Assembly: GCA_964618895.1 (NCBI GenBank)
Contig: CAZUDO010000057.1
Span: 124,001-188,000, forward strand
Reading direction: 5' to 3'
DNA length: 64,000 nt
Origin: CAZUDO01 sp964618895
GTDB lineage: Bacteria > Desulfobacterota > Binatia > DP-6
A program made the translations under genes and the position numbers. Shown here one piece after another: positions 26,157 to 34,628 of the stretch. The notes under the pieces were generated by a model, which did no database searches, was not told the DNA's origin, and saw nothing but the letters and a program-made list of their open reading frames with translations. Every line of letters begins with the position of its first letter. Positions within the stretch are counted from its first letter, which is position 1.

Positions 26157-26199
26157 AGACGCTTTACAAGATCGGCGCTTGTCCGTAGGCTACCCTCGC

Positions 26200-26655
26200 G
26201 TGCCGCCGCTGACCGAACAACAGTTGGCCGATGACCTCACGCGCGCCATGAAGACGCGCGAGATGCTGCGTGTCTATGTGCTCCGGGCGGTGCTCACGGC
26301 TGTGAAGAACCTGAAGGTTGAGAAGCGCGGTGGCTCCCTTGGCGAGGAAGAGCTGATCCAGTTGGTACGCCGTGAGATCCGGAAGCTTGAAGAGGCCGAG
26401 AGCTTCGCGGCCAAGGCCGGACGGCAGGAGCTGGTCGAACAGAACCAAACTGAACGCGCGTTCCTCGAGAGCTACGTGCCGGTCCCACTGGACGCCGCAC
26501 AGCTCGACCTGGCCATTCGAGAGTTGGCAGCCCGGTCCGATGCCCCGTCGCTCGGTGCGATCATGGGTGGGCTGCGCGCGCAGTACGCCGGCCGGTATGA
26601 CGGCCGGCAGGCCAGTGACATCGCGCGGCGTGTGCTGACCGACACGCGGACCTGA
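26200..26655 (+). CDS. yqeY: GatB/YqeY domain protein
   Basis: 151-aa helical YqeY-family protein, related to the tail domain of the GatB amidotransferase subunit that contacts tRNA; its cellular role is poorly defined. The sequence has LADDLTRAMKTREMLRVYVLR, LVRREIRKLEEAESFA and LGAIMGGLRAQYAGRYDG, the standard blocks. I chose the GTG at 26200 because it gives the usual family length (near 150 aa); earlier in-frame starts add residues with no similarity. greA follows after 10 bp. Confidence 0.92.
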   Translation: MPPLTEQQLADDLTRAMKTREMLRVYVLRAVLTAVKNLKVEKRGGSLGEEELIQLVRREIRKLEEAESFAAKAGRQELVEQNQTERAFLESYVPVPLDAAQLDLAIRELAARSDAPSLGAIMGGLRAQYAGRYDGRQASDIARRVLTDTRT

Positions 26656-26665
26656 CGGAGTGGCC

Positions 26666-27142
26666 ATGGAGCTACCGATCCTGCCTCGGCTCAAGAAAGA
26701 GCTGGCCGATTTGAAGCACGAGCTGACGTTCAAGATCCCGAAGGAGCTACAGACGGCCGCTGCGCACGGGGATCTGTCCGAGAACGCGGAATATGATGCG
26801 GCCAAGAGTCGTCAGGAGTTCGTGCGCTCCCGGATTGCTCAGCTCGAGGGCAGGGTGCGTGAACTGTCGATGTACACGATCGCCTCGATTCCGCACGGGG
26901 TAGTGGCGTATGGAAGCCGGGTGACGATCGAGGACGCCGATTCCGGCGAAGCAGTCGCCTACGACATCGTATTCCCGGAGGAAGTCGATGTGGCGAAGGG
27001 GCAGATATCGCTCTCCTCGCCGATCGGGCGGGCTTTGCTCAACAGGTCCGCGGGTGACGAGGTGGTGGTCCAGACGCCGGGCGGAAAGCGAACCTATCAG
27101 ATCATGGAGCTGGTGACGTTGCACGAGCGCGGCGTCCGCTAG
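26666..27142 (+). CDS. greA: Transcript cleavage factor GreA
   Basis: Rescues backtracked RNA polymerase by stimulating transcript cleavage through the secondary channel. The 158-aa protein has an N-terminal coiled coil with the acidic tip in GDLSENAEYDAAKSRQ and a C-terminal FKBP-like domain with SPIGRALLNRSAGDEV. The ATG at 26666 is preferred to a GTG six bases earlier for ribosome-site spacing. Its TAG stop shares the CTAG at 27139-27142 with the decayed gene on the opposite strand. Confidence 0.95.
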   Translation: MELPILPRLKKELADLKHELTFKIPKELQTAAAHGDLSENAEYDAAKSRQEFVRSRIAQLEGRVRELSMYTIASIPHGVVAYGSRVTIEDADSGEAVAYDIVFPEEVDVAKGQISLSSPIGRALLNRSAGDEVVVQTPGGKRTYQIMELVTLHERGVR

Positions 27143-27420
27143 CGCGGTCGCGCGTTCCGGAGCTGGTGCGCCGCATCCTCGGGCGCAACCGGATTCGAGA
27201 AGATGCCGGTCGCCCACTCCATGCCGAGTTCGCGTCCGAGGTGCGGGACGAGCTCCCAGTGCCAGCGGAACTCTGCCTGGTCACCGCCGTGGAGGGCCCT
27301 GCATGCAGCGCAGTGCTGTATGGGATCGGGACGAAGTTCAGACACGGACACCCCGGTCGTCCGCCGGTCAACGACCCCCGGAGTCTATCCGGGAGCCATG
27401 CCGTACGCCAGGATTTGAGC
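27139..27420 (-). pseudogene. galT: 3' fragment of a galactose-1-phosphate uridylyltransferase (galT-like) gene
   Basis: On the minus strand, codons from about 27310 to the TAG at 27139 encode HGGDQAEFRWHWELVPHL, then GMEWATGIF and NPVAPEDAAHQLR. This closely resembles the GalT/HIT C-terminus (F-H-W-H-x-E-x-x-P-R-L, G-F-E-W-x-T-G, N-P-V-x-P-E-x-A-A). Immediately upstream the matching residues PYSTALHAGP lie in a different frame, so a frameshift separates them, and no further GalT similarity is recognisable beyond about 27420. The rest of the gene is missing or unrecognisable. Its stop overlaps the greA stop in CTAG. Confidence 0.7.
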
Positions 27421-27734
27421 GACGGGCGTAAGAGACAGTCGGTGGCTCGGGAGGAGCGTTCCGCTGCCGGCGCGCGGGGTCGCCGGGCGGACGCAGGCGC
27501 GAGGCGCGAGAGCCCGGACGTAGCCTTGGGCGGCCGCCCTTGGCGTGCGCCGTGCGCCTGGGGCGGAGGGCCGACGGGAAGGCTGAAGGCAAGCGGAGCG
27601 GTCGGTGGGCGTTACCGTCGAGAAATCGAAGAGATGTCCACGTCGACGAGGACGGAACGCGTGCCAGCGGGCATTGCGGGAATGCAGTGCTCGTGTTACT
27701 GACTAAACCCTTTACGGCCTTCACTGACCAAACG
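27421..27734. other. Non-coding region upstream of rimP
   Basis: About 310 bp without a convincing gene. Overlapping frames here are Arg/Pro/Ser-rich shadows. The last 60 bp turn AT-richer and probably contain the promoter of the rimP-nusA operon, though I cannot place the boxes. I see no tRNA or known structured RNA. It may include decayed remains of the galT-like gene. Confidence 0.5.
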
Positions 27735-27764
27735 AAGTGGGCCCCGCCCACTTTTTTAATTTTT
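27735..27764 (+). terminator. Hairpin plus U-tract in the rimP leader
   Basis: AAGTGGG (27735-27741) pairs with CCCACTT (27747-27753) around a CCCCG loop, followed by TTTTAATTTTT. This is a textbook intrinsic-terminator shape, but it ends directly at the GGAGGA ribosome site of rimP. Terminator-like hairpins before rimP-nusA occur in other bacteria and suggest attenuation or antitermination control of the operon rather than simple ending of an upstream transcript. Confidence 0.75.
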
Positions 27765-27781
27765 GGAGGAAGACGTTTCTC

Positions 27782-28282
27782 ATGGACCAGTTGGCGGTGA
27801 CCCAGCGTGTCTGGGAGTTCGCGGAGCCCCTCGTGCTTGCCCAAGGGCTCGAACTGGTAGACGTGCAGTTCCGCCCGGAGGGGGGTCGCACGGTACTCCG
27901 CCTTCTCCTCGACCGGCCCGACGGTGGCGTCACGCTGGACCAACTGACTCGCGTTTCACGGGAGCTGGGTGACGTTCTCGATGGCCACGACGCCGTTCCC
28001 GGTCGATACCATCTGGAGTGCTCATCGCCGGGCCTGAATCGGCCGCTGATCCGCGAAGGGCATTTCCGCCGCGCGGTGGGCCAGCGGGTTCGCGTTCGGA
28101 CCCGAGAGCCCGTCGACGGAAGGCGGCAGTTCCGCGGGACGCTTGCCGTGGTGACTCCGGAAGGCGTTGGCATAGACGACCCGGCCGTCGGCACGGTGCG
28201 GCTGCCGTTCGGTGCCATCGAAAAGGCTAACGTCGAGTACGACTTCACCCGTCCGGCGGGACCGCCGCGGATACCCGCGTGA
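27782..28282 (+). CDS. rimP: Ribosome maturation factor RimP
   Basis: 30S maturation factor, 166 aa. Family blocks are seen in LELVDVQFRPEGGRTVLRLLLD, CSSPGLNRPL and a C-terminal SH3-like domain with FRGTLAVVTPEGV. The ATG at 27782 follows GGAGGA (27765-27770) by 11 bp, slightly long; an in-frame GTG at 27737 lies inside the leader hairpin and is unlikely. It is first in the rimP-nusA-ylxR-infB group. Confidence 0.94.
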   Translation: MDQLAVTQRVWEFAEPLVLAQGLELVDVQFRPEGGRTVLRLLLDRPDGGVTLDQLTRVSRELGDVLDGHDAVPGRYHLECSSPGLNRPLIREGHFRRAVGQRVRVRTREPVDGRRQFRGTLAVVTPEGVGIDDPAVGTVRLPFGAIEKANVEYDFTRPAGPPRIPA

Positions 28283-28299
28283 GGCCTCGGGAGGTCGCC

Positions 28300-29646
28300 A
28301 TGCAATTGGATCTAACTCGCGTCATCGAGCAGGTCAGTAAGGAGAAGGGCATCGATCGCCAGATCATCGTCAAGGCGCTCGAAGAGGCCATGCTGTCCGC
28401 GGCCAAGAAGACGTTCGGGCCGGAGAAGAACATCGAGGCCAAGTTCAATACCGAACTCGGCGAGGTGGAGCTCTTCGAGATCAAGACCGTCGTCGACCAC
28501 GTTGAAGACGCTGAGAACCACGTCACGCTCGAGGAGGCACGGCGACGGTTGGACCCGGACGCCGAGGTCGGTGACGAGCTCCTCGCCAAGCTGCCGGCAG
28601 AGAAATTCGGACGGATCGCCGCCCAGGCTGCCAAGCAGAACATCATTCAACGCGTCCGCGACGCGGAGCGCGACATCATCTACAACGAGTTCAAAGGCCG
28701 GAAGGGCGAGCTGTTCTCGGGCATCGTTCAGCGCTTCGAGAAGAAGAACATCATCGTCAATCTGGGTCGGACGGACGCCATTCTCCCCGAGAAGGAGCAG
28801 ATTCCGCGCGAGCGCTATCGCCAGGGCGATCGCATCCGTGCGTTCATCCTCGATGTGGAGCTGACGAGCCGGGGGCCGCAGATCGTGCTGTCCCGTACGC
28901 ATCCGGGGTTGCTGATCAAGCTCTTCGAGCAAGAGGTGCCTGAGATCTACGAAGGGATCGTCGAGGTGAAGGGGGCCGCTCGTGAGCCGGGGGGGCGCGC
29001 CAAGTTCGCGGTCACATCGCACGATCGCGCCGTCGACCCGGTGGGGGCCTGCGTGGGGATGCGCGGCACGCGCGTGCAGGCGGTCGTGCAGGAGCTGCGT
29101 GGGGAGAGGATTGACATCGTCCCTTGGACGACGGATCCAGCCGAGTACGTCTGCCGTGCGCTGGCGCCCGCAAGGGTGTCCAAGATCATCTTGGATGAAG
29201 ACGGCCACGCCATGGAGGTGATCGTCCCGGACGATCAGCTTTCGTTGGCAATTGGCAAGAAGGGGCAGAACGTTCGCCTGGCATCGCGGCTCACCGGATG
29301 GAAGCTCGACGTTCGCAGTGAGTCTGAGGCGGAGGACGAGGCACGGCGCGCACGCGCATCGCTCACGAGCATTCCTGCCATTGGCGATGTTACCGCGGAG
29401 CTGCTGTATCAGAACGGCTTGAAATCAGCGGAAGAGCTGGCCGAGTCCGACGAAGAAACGCTGTCGGACATCGACGGCATCGAGCCGGACCGTGCCAGTG
29501 GTATCCTGACGGCCGCCCGGGCGCACGTGGCGGCGAAACGAGTCGAAGCGGAGGCTGCCGCGTCCGCGATCGCCCAAGACGGTGATCCTGGAGAGAATGC
29601 GGAGGTCGCGGGAGCGGAGGGTGCGCCCAAGGAGAGCTCCGAGTGA
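28300..29646 (+). CDS. nusA: Transcription termination/antitermination factor NusA
   Basis: RNA polymerase-associated elongation factor of 448 aa. Domains in order: N-terminal polymerase-binding domain (1-135), S1 domain (about 136-200, GELFSGIVQRFEKKNIIV), two KH domains (about 230-345, VGACVGMRGTRVQAV and LAIGKKGQNVRLASRLTG), and a C-terminal helix-hairpin-helix segment (SIPAIGDVTAELLYQ) with an acidic tail. The ATG at 28300 has GGGAGGT upstream; an earlier GTG overlaps the rimP stop. The stop overlaps the ylxR start. Confidence 0.97.
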   Translation: MQLDLTRVIEQVSKEKGIDRQIIVKALEEAMLSAAKKTFGPEKNIEAKFNTELGEVELFEIKTVVDHVEDAENHVTLEEARRRLDPDAEVGDELLAKLPAEKFGRIAAQAAKQNIIQRVRDAERDIIYNEFKGRKGELFSGIVQRFEKKNIIVNLGRTDAILPEKEQIPRERYRQGDRIRAFILDVELTSRGPQIVLSRTHPGLLIKLFEQEVPEIYEGIVEVKGAAREPGGRAKFAVTSHDRAVDPVGACVGMRGTRVQAVVQELRGERIDIVPWTTDPAEYVCRALAPARVSKIILDEDGHAMEVIVPDDQLSLAIGKKGQNVRLASRLTGWKLDVRSESEAEDEARRARASLTSIPAIGDVTAELLYQNGLKSAEELAESDEETLSDIDGIEPDRASGILTAARAHVAAKRVEAEAAASAIAQDGDPGENAEVAGAEGAPKESSE

Positions 29647-29921
29647 CTCTGGCGGGTCCGATTCGCACCTGTGTCGGGTGTCGTCAGCGAGGCCCGCAAG
29701 CTGGGCTGATCCGCTTCACGATGCGCACCAGTGGCCTTGCCGCTGACGGTGTGTTCCGTGCGCCGGGCCGTGGGGCCTATCTGCACCACGATTCCGACTG
29801 CTGGCGGGCGTTTGCGCGGCGGCGAGGTCCGGTCCGGTCGCTCAGGCTTTTTCCGTCGACTAGTGACCGCGATGCGCTGGTGGCGGCCTTGGCCGTGCCG
29901 GCGGGAGAGTCCGCGAGGTAG
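29643..29921 (+). CDS. ylxR: YlxR (DUF448) family protein
   Basis: 92-aa RNA-binding-like protein found between nusA and infB in many bacteria. The conserved N-terminus IRTCVGCRQRGPQAGLIRF (CxxC included) and the GRGAYLHHDSDCWRAF block identify it. The GTG start at 29643 overlaps the nusA stop as GTGA. Reported to influence RNase P or transcription in some species; the role here is not shown by the sequence. Confidence 0.92.
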   Translation: MTLAGPIRTCVGCRQRGPQAGLIRFTMRTSGLAADGVFRAPGRGAYLHHDSDCWRAFARRRGPVRSLRLFPSTSDRDALVAALAVPAGESAR

Positions 29922-29925
29922 TTGC

Positions 29926-32655
29926 ATGTCGAGACGTATCCACGAGCTTGCCAAGGAATGGGGCGTCGCGCCGAAGGACCTGCTCGCGGGCGCGGAGAAG
30001 GTCGGGCTGCGCGGAAAACGCTCGCAGAGTTCCTTTACCGATGACGAGGTTCAGCGGGTGCGTGAGGCGCTCGGTCTGGTTGCGCGCCCGACGGTGGTGG
30101 TGGGTGCGGAGCGTGTCGTGTTGGAGAGGGTGGTGACGGAACGGGACCAGGGCGGGGACCAGCTGGTCACCGCTCGGGAACAGACGACGGAGACACGTCT
30201 CCGTGCGAACGTCATCCGGCGGCGAACGGCTCGGGAAGTGCTCCGGCGCGAAGAACTGCCGCCGACGGTCCCGGAGGCACTGCACGATGTCGACGTCCCG
30301 CCACCGCTCGATGTCGAGCCCGATATCCCGCCGCCCCTCGGCGAGGAATCGCCAGGAACGGAACGTGAGATCGTCGGGGCAGCGTCGCCTCACGGTGAAG
30401 CGCTCCCGGCGTCCGCGTCGGACGCTTCGCCTCACGCGGAGGCGGGCGAGCCGGCGTCCGAGAGCGCGGCGCCGGTTGACATGCGGTCCACCGCCACTCC
30501 GTCAACGGGCGCCGTCGCGTCACCGTCGGCACCCCGATCCGCCGCCCCAGCTGCTCCGCCGCCCGGATTCGAGCAGATGCGGGGGGTCAAGGTGCTCGGC
30601 AAGATCGACCTACGTAAGGCCGCTGTGCCCCCGCCAGCACCTGCGATGCGTGGGAGCGAAGTCGCGGCTGGCCCCTCGGACGCCGCCGGTGACGGCGGCG
30701 CGAAGAAGAAAAAGGGCCGGAAGGTCATCAAGAAGTCGGACATGCCCGACGTGATGGAGCGCGACTTCGTGCGGCGTGGGCAGCGCCCCCTGAAGCGGCG
30801 CGCACTGCCGGGCAAGGAGCTCCGCAAGACGGAGATCACGGTCCCGCGCGCGTCGAAGCGCGTTATCCGCATCTCGGAGGTGATCGCGGTCGCCGACCTC
30901 GCGAAGGCGATGGGGGTCAAGGCGAGCGAGGTTCTGAAGAAACTGCTTGACATGGGGATGATGGCCACCATCAACCAAGTTCTCGACCATGATACGGCCG
31001 CGCTCGTGGCGGCCGAGTTCGAGCACCAGGTCGAGAACGTCGCAATCGACGTGGAGCAGATGCTCGAGACGGAGCAGGTGGTCGCGGCGGAGGAGCACCG
31101 TCAAACGCGCGCACCGGTGGTCACCATGATGGGTCATGTCGATCATGGGAAGACGTCGTTGCTGGATGCGATTCGATCCACCGAGGTTGCAGCGGGCGAG
31201 GCCGGGGGGATCACGCAGCACATCGGGGCGTACACCGTCGATGTCGGTGGGCGCCAGGTGACCTTCCTCGATACGCCCGGTCACGAAGCATTCACCGCCA
31301 TGCGGGCGCGGGGCGCGAAGGTTACTGACCTCGTGGTGCTGGTCGTGGCGGCGGATGACGGCGTGATGCCGCAGACGGTCGAAGCGATCAACCACGCGCG
31401 GGCCGCCGAGGTGCCGATCCTGGTGGCCGTCAACAAGATCGACAAACCCGAGGCCAATCCCGAACGGGTCCGGCAGGAGCTCGCGAACCACGGCTTGGCC
31501 CCCGAGGAATGGGGCGGTGACACGATCGTGGTCCAGGTATCGGCGAAGACCCGAGACGGGATCGGGCAGTTGCTCGACATGATTCTGCTTCAGGCGGATG
31601 TTCTCGAGCTGAAGGCCAACCCCGAGCGTCTCGCGAAGGGGACGATTGTCGAGGCGCGTCTCGATCGTGGTCGCGGGCCCGTGGCGACTGTTCTCGTGCA
31701 AGAAGGAACGCTCCGGCCCGGGGATGCCTTCGTGTGCGGTACCCAGTACGGTCGCGTCCGGGCGATGGTCGATGACAAGGGCCGACGGATCGACGCCGCG
31801 GGGCCGTCGACGCCCGTCGAGATCCTCGGGTTGGGCGGCGTTCCGGAAGCCGGCGATACGTTCGTGTCGGTTCAGGACGACCAGAAGGCACGCCAGGTGG
31901 CGGAGCATCGTCGCGGGAAGCAGCGCGAGACCGAGATGGCCAAGACCGCGAAGGTATCGTTGGACGAGCTGTACCAGCAGATCCAGACCGGTGCAGTGAA
32001 GGAGCTGAAGGTCGTACTCAAGGCAGACGTGCAGGGCTCGGTCGAAGCCATGAGCGAGGCCCTTCGGCGGCAATCGACGGAGGACGTCCGTTCGGTGGTG
32101 TTGCACGGGTCGGTGGGGGGCGTCACGGAGTCGGACGTGCTGCTCGCGTCTGCGTCGAACGCGATCATCATCGGCTTCAACGTACGCCCCGAGCCGAAGG
32201 CGGCCGCGTTGGCGGAGCGGGAAGGGGTCGACATCCGCTTGTACACGGTCATCTACGAGGCGATGAAGGACGTCCGCGATGCGCTCGAGGGGCTCCTCGA
32301 ACCTACGCTTCTGGAGAAGACCCTCGGCCGCGCCGAGGTGCGGCAGACGTTCGTGATCTCCGGTTTGGGGCAGGTGGCCGGCTGCTTCGTGACCGAAGGG
32401 AAGATCGTTCGTGGTGCGAAGGCACGTTTGGTGCGGGATCACGTCGTCGTTCATGACGGACGCATCGCGACGCTGAAGCGCTTCAAGGACGATGCGCGGG
32501 AAGTCACGGGTGGCTACGAATGCGGGATGGGTTTTGACGGCTATCAGGACGTCAAGACTGGCGACTTCATCGAGGCGTACGAGGTGGAACAGGTCGCCCG
32601 GCGGCTCGGTCCGGCGGCCGCCAAGGGTTTGCAGGCGGCAGAACGATCGGCCTGA
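29926..32655 (+). CDS. infB: Translation initiation factor IF-2
   Basis: GTPase that brings initiator tRNA to the 30S subunit. The 909-aa protein has an N-terminal IF2-N helix domain (SRRIHELAKEWGVAPKDLL), a long low-complexity Ala/Pro/Glu region (about 80-270), a second IF2-N domain (about 310-370), then the G domain with GHVDHGKTSLLDAI, DTPGHEAF and NKIDKPEA (about 405-520), and the C-terminal beta-barrel and fMet-tRNA domains. The ATG at 29926 begins the family N-terminus; earlier in-frame codons are a ylxR shadow. Confidence 0.97.
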   Translation: MSRRIHELAKEWGVAPKDLLAGAEKVGLRGKRSQSSFTDDEVQRVREALGLVARPTVVVGAERVVLERVVTERDQGGDQLVTAREQTTETRLRANVIRRRTAREVLRREELPPTVPEALHDVDVPPPLDVEPDIPPPLGEESPGTEREIVGAASPHGEALPASASDASPHAEAGEPASESAAPVDMRSTATPSTGAVASPSAPRSAAPAAPPPGFEQMRGVKVLGKIDLRKAAVPPPAPAMRGSEVAAGPSDAAGDGGAKKKKGRKVIKKSDMPDVMERDFVRRGQRPLKRRALPGKELRKTEITVPRASKRVIRISEVIAVADLAKAMGVKASEVLKKLLDMGMMATINQVLDHDTAALVAAEFEHQVENVAIDVEQMLETEQVVAAEEHRQTRAPVVTMMGHVDHGKTSLLDAIRSTEVAAGEAGGITQHIGAYTVDVGGRQVTFLDTPGHEAFTAMRARGAKVTDLVVLVVAADDGVMPQTVEAINHARAAEVPILVAVNKIDKPEANPERVRQELANHGLAPEEWGGDTIVVQVSAKTRDGIGQLLDMILLQADVLELKANPERLAKGTIVEARLDRGRGPVATVLVQEGTLRPGDAFVCGTQYGRVRAMVDDKGRRIDAAGPSTPVEILGLGGVPEAGDTFVSVQDDQKARQVAEHRRGKQRETEMAKTAKVSLDELYQQIQTGAVKELKVVLKADVQGSVEAMSEALRRQSTEDVRSVVLHGSVGGVTESDVLLASASNAIIIGFNVRPEPKAAALAEREGVDIRLYTVIYEAMKDVRDALEGLLEPTLLEKTLGRAEVRQTFVISGLGQVAGCFVTEGKIVRGAKARLVRDHVVVHDGRIATLKRFKDDAREVTGGYECGMGFDGYQDVKTGDFIEAYEVEQVARRLGPAAAKGLQAAERSA

Positions 32656-32665
32656 GCGAACAGCG

Positions 32666-32953
32666 ATGGTGGTGGGTGTCCTCCGTCTTGAGCTGCTCCT
32701 GCCGGAGAATCACTCGTTGAAGGGGAAGCGTAACGTCCTCCGCGCGATCAAGGCGCGTGTTCAGAACAAGTTCAATGTGTCGATCGCGGAATGTGACGAT
32801 CACGACCTGTGGCAGCGCGCAACGCTTGGCGTCAGCCAGGTCGGGCCAGACCGTGATCACGTCGACCGATGCCTGCGCGAGGTCGTGAGCTTCATTGATG
32901 ACTTGGCGCTCGCGATGCTGGGTGAGGAACGCCTTGAGTTTCTGCACTACTGA
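32666..32953 (+). CDS. ylxP: DUF503 (YlxP-like) family protein
   Basis: 95-aa conserved protein with the family pattern MVVGVLRLELLLPENHSLKG, then FNVSIAECDDHDLWQRATLG. It sits between infB and rbfA, its usual place, and is presumed to act in ribosome assembly, although that is inference from position. The ATG at 32666 is the first codon of the family match; the preceding open frame overlaps infB. Confidence 0.92.
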   Translation: MVVGVLRLELLLPENHSLKGKRNVLRAIKARVQNKFNVSIAECDDHDLWQRATLGVSQVGPDRDHVDRCLREVVSFIDDLALAMLGEERLEFLHY

Positions 32954-32962
32954 ACGACGGAG

Positions 32963-33325
32963 ATGAGCGAGCGACGGCCGGCTCGGGTTGCGCATCTCGT
33001 CCAGGAGGAGCTCGCGCACCTCTTGCTGCGCGCGGCCAAGGATCCGAGGCTTCACCAGGTTGCCGTGACCGCGGTTCGAGTGAGCCCAGACCTGCGGGTG
33101 GCGGAGGTGTACGTGCGGACACTGACCGTCACCGCCGACCCGGCGATTCTGGTGGCCCTGCGCCATGCGGCGCCGTTCCTGCGAGGCGAGGTCGGCCGCG
33201 CGCTTCGGCTTCGGGTCACGCCCGAGCTGCGTTTCACATACGACACGGTGCCGGATCAAGCGAAGCGTCTCGATGTCTTGCTGCGAGAGGGGCGCGCAGA
33301 TTCCGAGCCGGAGAGCGCGGAGTGA
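32963..33325 (+). CDS. rbfA: Ribosome-binding factor A
   Basis: KH-fold factor needed for 16S rRNA 5'-end maturation and 30S assembly. The 120-aa protein begins MSERRPARVAHLVQEELAHL and contains VRVSPDLRVAEVYVRTL and LRVTPELRFTYDTV, all diagnostic. Its stop overlaps the GTG of truB. Confidence 0.95.
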   Translation: MSERRPARVAHLVQEELAHLLLRAAKDPRLHQVAVTAVRVSPDLRVAEVYVRTLTVTADPAILVALRHAAPFLRGEVGRALRLRVTPELRFTYDTVPDQAKRLDVLLREGRADSEPESAE

Positions 33326-34206
33326 CCGGGATCCTCCTGGTCGACAAGCCTGAAGGAGTCAGCTCTGCGGGTGTCATCCGGGCCTTGAAACCCCGGCTGG
33401 GTTGCCAGAAAGTGGGTCATGTGGGGACGCTCGACCCGTTTGCAGGCGGGCTGCTTCCGCTCTGTCTCGGTGAGGCGACGAAGGTCGCACGCTACCTGTT
33501 GACGGAACATAAGGCGTACGACGGCGTCATTCAGCTTGGGAGCGCAACCGACACGCTCGATCGCACCGGTGTGGTGCAGGAAACCATGCCGGTGCCGATG
33601 CTGTCGCCCGCGGCGATCGATGCCGTCACGGAGAAGTTCACCGGCCGGCAGACGCAGGTGCCCCCCATGTACTCCGCGATCAAGCGGGGCGGGGTTCCGC
33701 TCTACAAGCTGGCACGTCGAGGAATGGACGTGGCACGGGAGGCGCGGTCGATCGAAGTGCAACATCTGAGTCTGATCCTCCAAGGGACCGACAAGCTCGC
33801 GTTCACGGTAGCCTGTTCGAAAGGAACGTATGTGCGGGTGCTGGCGGCCGATATCGGCCGCGCGCTCGGTACGGTGGCTCATCTCGTCCGGCTCCGACGG
33901 ACGCGGGTTGGCACCTTCCGGCTGGAGGACGCCACTTCCCTCGAGGCATTGGTGGCGTTCCCGCCCAGCTGCGCCCTGCCCTTGGTCAGCGTGCGGGAGG
34001 CGCTGCGGGGGTATGCAGTCTTTGCCCCGCCGATCGAGGGGCTCACGCGCCTGCGCCTTGGACAGCAAGAGGCGCTTGCACAGCTCCCGTCGCCGGCCCG
34101 GGGCAACGAGACCGCGCTGATTCTCGATCCGGCGGGGCAGGTCGCTGGCGTCATAGAGGCGTCCGGAACTGGGTGGCGGCTCGTACGGCTCCTGGCACCG
34201 TCCTGA
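33322..34206 (+). CDS. truB: tRNA pseudouridine55 synthase
   Basis: Makes pseudouridine 55 in the T-loop of tRNAs. The 294-aa protein shows GILLVDKPEGVSSAGVIRAL, the catalytic Asp in GHVGTLDPFAGGLLPL and KGTYVRVLAADIGRALG; a PUA-like segment forms the C-terminus. The GTG at 33322 overlaps the rbfA stop by 4 bp. rpsO follows after 73 bp. Confidence 0.96.
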   Translation: MTGILLVDKPEGVSSAGVIRALKPRLGCQKVGHVGTLDPFAGGLLPLCLGEATKVARYLLTEHKAYDGVIQLGSATDTLDRTGVVQETMPVPMLSPAAIDAVTEKFTGRQTQVPPMYSAIKRGGVPLYKLARRGMDVAREARSIEVQHLSLILQGTDKLAFTVACSKGTYVRVLAADIGRALGTVAHLVRLRRTRVGTFRLEDATSLEALVAFPPSCALPLVSVREALRGYAVFAPPIEGLTRLRLGQQEALAQLPSPARGNETALILDPAGQVAGVIEASGTGWRLVRLLAPS

Positions 34207-34279
34207 ACTTTACAAGGTCAAGACGGCGTGTTACACGAACCGGCTAACAGCGAGAGAAGAACGAGACGGGAAGGCGGGA

Positions 34280-34549
34280 ATGGCAGTCGTTCAGGAGCAA
34301 ACCCGTGGCGTAGTGGCGACCTATCAGCGTCACGCGTCCGATACGGGATCCCCTGAGGTGCAGATCGCACTGCTCACCGGTCGAATCAGTTACCTCACAG
34401 AGCACTTCAAGGCCCATCGTAAGGACCATCACTCCCGCCGTGGCCTGTTGAAGCTGGTGGGCCAGCGTCGACGGCTGCTTGATTACCTCAAGGGGCGCGA
34501 TTTCCAGTGCTATAAGAGTGTCATCGAGCGCCTCGGCATTCGCAAGTAG
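34280..34549 (+). CDS. rpsO: 30S ribosomal protein S15
   Basis: 89-aa ribosomal protein that binds the central domain of 16S rRNA. Typical blocks: HASDTGSPEVQIALLTGRI, HRKDHHSRRGLLKLVGQRR and the YKSVIERLGIRK C-terminus. It lies just before pnp, as in most bacteria, with its own 73-bp leader. In E. coli S15 regulates itself through its leader; I do not see a clear equivalent here. Confidence 0.97.
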   Translation: MAVVQEQTRGVVATYQRHASDTGSPEVQIALLTGRISYLTEHFKAHRKDHHSRRGLLKLVGQRRRLLDYLKGRDFQCYKSVIERLGIRK

Positions 34550-34597
34550 TTCCTTCCTTTTTCCCGTCGTCCCTCCTCGCCACAATTCATCAACGCG

Positions 34598-34615
34598 CGC
34601 GGCGAAATCGCCGCG
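34598..34615 (+). promoter_or_regulatory. Perfect hairpin in the pnp leader
   Basis: CGCGGCGA (34598-34605) and TCGCCGCG (34608-34615) form a perfect 8-bp inverted repeat, ending right at the purine-rich ribosome site (GGAGGGGAG) of pnp. In E. coli the rpsO-pnp leader hairpin is cut by RNase III and then targeted by PNPase for autoregulation; this could be the local equivalent. Confidence 0.55.
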
Positions 34616-34628
34616 GAGGGGAGAGGAC

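Noticed and set aside
27421..27734. Possible structured RNA upstream of rimP
   Set aside because: I could not fold a tRNA, RNase P, SRP or tmRNA signature from it; only the terminal hairpin is clear.
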